The notes beneath the pieces were generated by a model that saw only the letters and a program-made list of their open reading frames with translations, was not told the DNA's origin and did no database searches. The position numbers and the translations under genes are program-made. This document shows positions 4,153 to 5,906 of a DNA stretch of 5,906 bases, in pieces. The stretch's first letter is position 1. Every line of letters begins with the position of its first letter. Origin of the DNA: Candidatus Woesearchaeota archaeon (GTDB taxonomy: Archaea; Nanobdellota; Nanobdellia; Woesearchaeales; ARS49); NCBI GenBank assembly GCA_026394935.1, contig JAPLZR010000136.1, positions 1-5,906 on the forward strand, given 5' to 3'.

Positions 4153-4743
4153 TTAGGCAGCGTCGGCTCTTTTTATCGCCATTTCTACGAGATAGGCCTT
4201 GGCATTTATCAGATCTTTTCTAAATTGAGTCGCTTCATTAGGCAAAGATGCATTGAAACCAGCTGTTCTTGCCAAGACGAGACGGCTATTTTCAAATGAA
4301 AGATCTAATTTAAGGCGCCGTCTACAATATTCCACTATCGCATCTTGAGCGCACCTCAAATCGTAGTTATCAATTGGCTTTCCATCCGGATTGAGCAGGC
4401 TTTGCGGTGTATATTCCGTAGGTTCATAAGTATGTTCCAGCCTAACGTCATATTTTGCGTGTCCATTGACGCCAGTCGCGATAAGCCTGGCACTAATATC
4501 GTCTTCTGATACCAATCTTCCAAAAATATTGAGCGGGCTCTCTCTGGCAAAAAAGTAACCTTGGGCTTCCACAGATTTAATTGCTTTTCTGCTTTCTTTT
4601 TTATCGCCTCTTTGCAAGGTTCTGCTGAGCGCATCAGCTATATCTTTTAGACCAGGCAGTTCAGCATTCAGCTTTTCATAGAGTGTTGATGACATTTTTC
4701 TATCCATTATAATGGCGTTTTGAGTATATAAACATTTTGACAT
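4153..4743 (-). CDS. Uncharacterised 196-residue protein, second gene of a two-gene operon
   Basis: I do not recognise this protein. It lacks signal peptide and membrane segments. The N-terminal third looks helical and charged (TLYEKLNAELPGLKDIADAL and following). The middle (about 60-110) looks strand-rich. The C-terminal half is helical with an Arg-rich patch (YCRRRLKLDL) and ends AIKRADAA. The ATG at 4743 abuts the upstream stop codon (TAA at 4746-4744), and the end of that gene supplies GGTGA, so translational coupling is likely. An alternative start is the ATG at 4707 (MDRKMSS), or 4695, served by an internal TATA box at 4725-4732. Both forms may be made. Pairing with the 246-residue gene suggests the two products act together, perhaps as toxin and antitoxin, but this is inference. 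Confidence 0.7.
   Translation of the reverse strand: MSKCLYTQNAIIMDRKMSSTLYEKLNAELPGLKDIADALSRTLQRGDKKESRKAIKSVEAQGYFFARESPLNIFGRLVSEDDISARLIATGVNGHAKYDVRLEHTYEPTEYTPQSLLNPDGKPIDNYDLRCAQDAIVEYCRRRLKLDLSFENSRLVLARTAGFNASLPNEATQFRKDLINAKAYLVEMAIKRADAA
4725..4732 (-). promoter_or_regulatory. Possible internal promoter inside the start of the 196-residue gene
   Basis: TTTATATA on the minus strand predicts a start near 4702. That falls between the in-frame ATG codons at 4707 and 4695, so it would give a shorter, near-leaderless mRNA for the second gene alone. It is a perfect archaeal TATA match but falls inside the coding frame. Confidence 0.4.
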
Positions 4744-5484
4744 TTAATCACCTGTTTTTGAATAAATCCGATGGCATCCTGGAGCTTCCTTAAATTCAGG
4801 TTTTTTGAAATATGCTGTAAAAAGCCTTCCGTCTTTCAAGACAACAAAACAAATAAATTTCTCCTCTGGCTGAGTTTTCTTTGTTTTATCCAAAACCGGG
4901 GCTATATATGCATGCACGTCTCCTTCTCGCCATATCTCAGTCGGATCATGCACAGCGTAATTAAGCAAATCGTAAATAGTACAATCGATTGTATCCAAGT
5001 CATTCGTACTTAGCATCATTCTCGCATTTTTCAATTTTCGCATATTTTGCGTCACTTGATCTTCAAAATTCTTTCTTGCACTTGCATCGCCTTCTTTGCA
5101 AAATCTTAGAGCATGTTCCAAATCTTCAAGATAGAACGTTTTTCGGAAGCGGTGTTGAATTTTTTCATCAACTTTTTCCTCTAATTGTGCAATGTCTCCC
5201 TTAATTTCTCTTAAGGCTTGGTGGTATTGTCTGAACATTTCGGGCAGATTCAGATCGAGCCTGTAAGCTTCCAAAGGATTAGGAGATTTCCAATCTGGTA
5301 TTCTCAGGCTCGCAAAAAATGCCGCAATCCGATCGATATGTCGCTCTCGAATATGCGGAATCCCTTCTGCTAGCTTTGTCTTCGAGACGCGAATCTTCCC
5401 GTATTCTATTTCGTCTTCCTCTTTAAGTATTTGATCGTTTAGTTTCTTTCGATCAAACCCTGCAAGCACTTCGTATTCGTCCAT
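4744..5484 (-). CDS. Uncharacterised 246-residue protein; C-terminus possibly a BECR-type RNase-like domain
   Basis: The ATG at 5484 was chosen. It has GGAG 6 nt upstream (5494-5491) and a TATA box at 5507-5514, 26-27 bp away. The frame-open TTG start at 5496 only covers the ribosome site. Residues 1-60 are polar and helical. Residues about 80-165 are strongly helical and probably coiled (LREIKGDIAQLEEKVDEKIQ). The last 80 form a compact region, with LLNYAVHDPTEIWREGDV at 173-190, then strands KFICFVVLKDGRLFTAYF (209-226). The pattern of a His-Asp-Pro-x-Glu-x-Trp block followed by a β-hairpin ending TAYF recalls phage/plasmid-type barnase-EndoU-ColicinE5/D-RelE (PBECR-like) nucleases. This is a weak resemblance by eye, not a match. 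Arg codons are more often CGN than in fabD, which hints at transfer. The 196-residue gene follows with no gap. Confidence 0.7.
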   Translation of the reverse strand: MDEYEVLAGFDRKKLNDQILKEEDEIEYGKIRVSKTKLAEGIPHIRERHIDRIAAFFASLRIPDWKSPNPLEAYRLDLNLPEMFRQYHQALREIKGDIAQLEEKVDEKIQHRFRKTFYLEDLEHALRFCKEGDASARKNFEDQVTQNMRKLKNARMMLSTNDLDTIDCTIYDLLNYAVHDPTEIWREGDVHAYIAPVLDKTKKTQPEEKFICFVVLKDGRLFTAYFKKPEFKEAPGCHRIYSKTGD

Positions 5485-5506
5485 AATTGTCTCCAATCAT
5501 TTTTGA

Positions 5507-5514
5507 TATTTAAA
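5507..5514 (-). promoter_or_regulatory. TATA box of the two-gene operon (246 and 196 residues)
   Basis: TTTAAATA on the minus strand is centred 26-27 bp before the ATG at 5484, so the mRNA could be leaderless. Transcription starting a few bases earlier would keep the GGAG site at 5494-5491. Confidence 0.55.
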
Positions 5515-5591
5515 ACTATTATTTTGTTGTTACTGTTTGGTGATAATATACTATATATTTTCCATATGGTAGATAATACTAAAACGCAAAC

Positions 5592-5599
5592 CTTATATA
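5592..5599 (+). promoter_or_regulatory. TATA box of the helicase gene and its structured leader
   Basis: CTTATATA centred near 5595 predicts transcription from about 5622. The structured RNA begins at 5625, so the first transcribed bases form the base of its closing helix. A second AT-rich box near 5549-5556 would start about 40 bases earlier and fits less well. Confidence 0.65.
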
Positions 5600-5621
5600 C
5601 AACGAGCCCAATCCAACACTA

Positions 5622-5738
5622 GCACAGATAGAAAGGTAGGGCAGGCAAAGGCCTGCCATGGTAGAAACTCGTTCTTAACTGAACCGGTTTCGCTGGTACT
5701 ATCTTTCATCTGCGGAACCAAAGGTTCGGAGAAATAAA
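5622..5738 (+). ncRNA. Structured 5' leader of the DEAD-box helicase mRNA (putative cis-regulatory RNA, no known class recognised)
   Basis: A leader of about 117 nt folds into a closed domain. P1 pairs 5625-5639 with 5699-5712, 14 base pairs with one bulged A (5630) and one G-U. Inside are P2, a perfect 7-bp hairpin (GGCAGGC-AAAG-GCCTGCC, 5640-5657), P3 (GTTC 5671-5674 with GAAC 5681-5684) and, overlapping P3, P4 (ACCGG-TTTCG-CTGGT, 5683-5697). Outside is a small hairpin GAACC-AAA-GGTTC (5715-5727) just before the GGAG ribosome site (5728-5731). CTGAACC (5679-5685) can alternatively pair with GGTTCGG (5723-5729) and would hide that site. This two-state layout suggests control of helicase translation by a ligand, by temperature or by the helicase itself. 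It matches no riboswitch class I know. A 6-codon frame starting at 5658 lies inside. Confidence 0.6.
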
Positions 5739-5906
5739 ATGAAATTCAGTGAATTGAATTTAAAGCCAGAGCTATTAACAGCCCTGCAAAAGCTAAAGCT
5801 AGATACGCCAACAGAAGTGCAGGAAAAAGCAATACCAATACTTCTATCAGGAAAAGACCTAGCAGTAAGAAGCAAAACAGGAAGCGGAAAAACATTCGCA
5901 TTCCTA
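5739..5906 (+). CDS. DEAD-box ATP-dependent RNA helicase, N-terminal part
   Basis: The 56 codons visible run to the window edge and open a DEAD-box helicase. MKFSELNLKPELLTAL is the usual lead-in. The Q motif region has Phe3 upstream and TPTEVQEKAIP (23-33) with the key Gln28. Motif I (Walker A) is SKTGSGKT (45-52, family AxTGxGKT, here Ser for Ala). DEAD-box proteins unwind RNA duplexes using ATP and help ribosome assembly, RNA decay and cold growth. GGAG at 5728-5731 is 7 nt before the ATG. The long structured leader implies post-transcriptional control. Archaeal deaD genes with long leaders tied to cold induction have been described in a cold-adapted methanogen, so the same use is plausible here. 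The catalytic motifs beyond motif I lie outside the window. Confidence 0.93.
   Translation, partial: MKFSELNLKPELLTALQKLKLDTPTEVQEKAIPILLSGKDLAVRSKTGSGKTFAFL

Noticed and set aside
5568..5624. 18-codon frame MVDNTKTQTLYTTSPIQH upstream of the helicase leader
   Set aside because: It overlaps the helicase TATA box and has no ribosome site at a suitable distance.
5658..5678. 6-codon leader peptide (MVETRS) inside the structured leader
   Set aside because: No ribosome site, and the ATG sits directly after the P2 hairpin. Kept only as a note within the leader entry.

Overview
The window looks archaeal, most likely a small-genome DPANN-type lineage (Woesearchaeota/Pacearchaeota-like; the placement is inference). 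Three things support this. Almost every gene has a TATA-box-like octamer centred about 25-27 bp before a start codon or a predicted transcript start. The tRNA-Leu gene carries a bulge-helix-bulge type intron after position 37 and no encoded CCA. A Tan1-like THUMP protein is present, and ribosome sites are of the GGTGAT/GGAGGT type.

Left part (1-1757): a partial, membrane-anchored, cysteine-containing surface protein reads leftwards off the edge. It is followed by a repeat-rich spacer holding duplicated bits of a tRNA 3' end, then tRNA-Leu(CAG) on the minus strand. Divergent from the tRNA is a FabD-like malonyl-CoA:ACP acyltransferase, unusual for an archaeon. Its 3' end overlaps by 17 bp the convergent Tan1-like gene.

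Middle part (1741-4152): a defence/stress-type island. On the minus strand are VapB-VapC, then an unrecognised 27-codon gene with its own promoter and ribosome site. Next comes a DUF4258 toxin plus a YgiT-zinc-finger/AbrB antitoxin (MqsRA-like order), whose operon runs into Tan1 with a 2-nt gap. On the plus strand is an orphan antitoxin-like gene with an operator-like repeat array in its promoter and a decayed region where a toxin would be expected.

Right part (4153-5906): a two-gene minus-strand operon of unrecognised proteins (246 and 196 aa). The first has a C-terminal region vaguely like BECR-type RNase toxins. Divergent from it begins a DEAD-box RNA helicase, cut by the window edge.

The most striking feature is the helicase leader of about 117 nt. 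The predicted transcript start falls at the base of a 14-pair helix that closes a multi-hairpin domain. A separate alternative 7-pair helix would cover the helicase ribosome-binding site. This looks like an RNA regulatory element (riboswitch, thermosensor or autoregulatory site). I recognise no known class in it.
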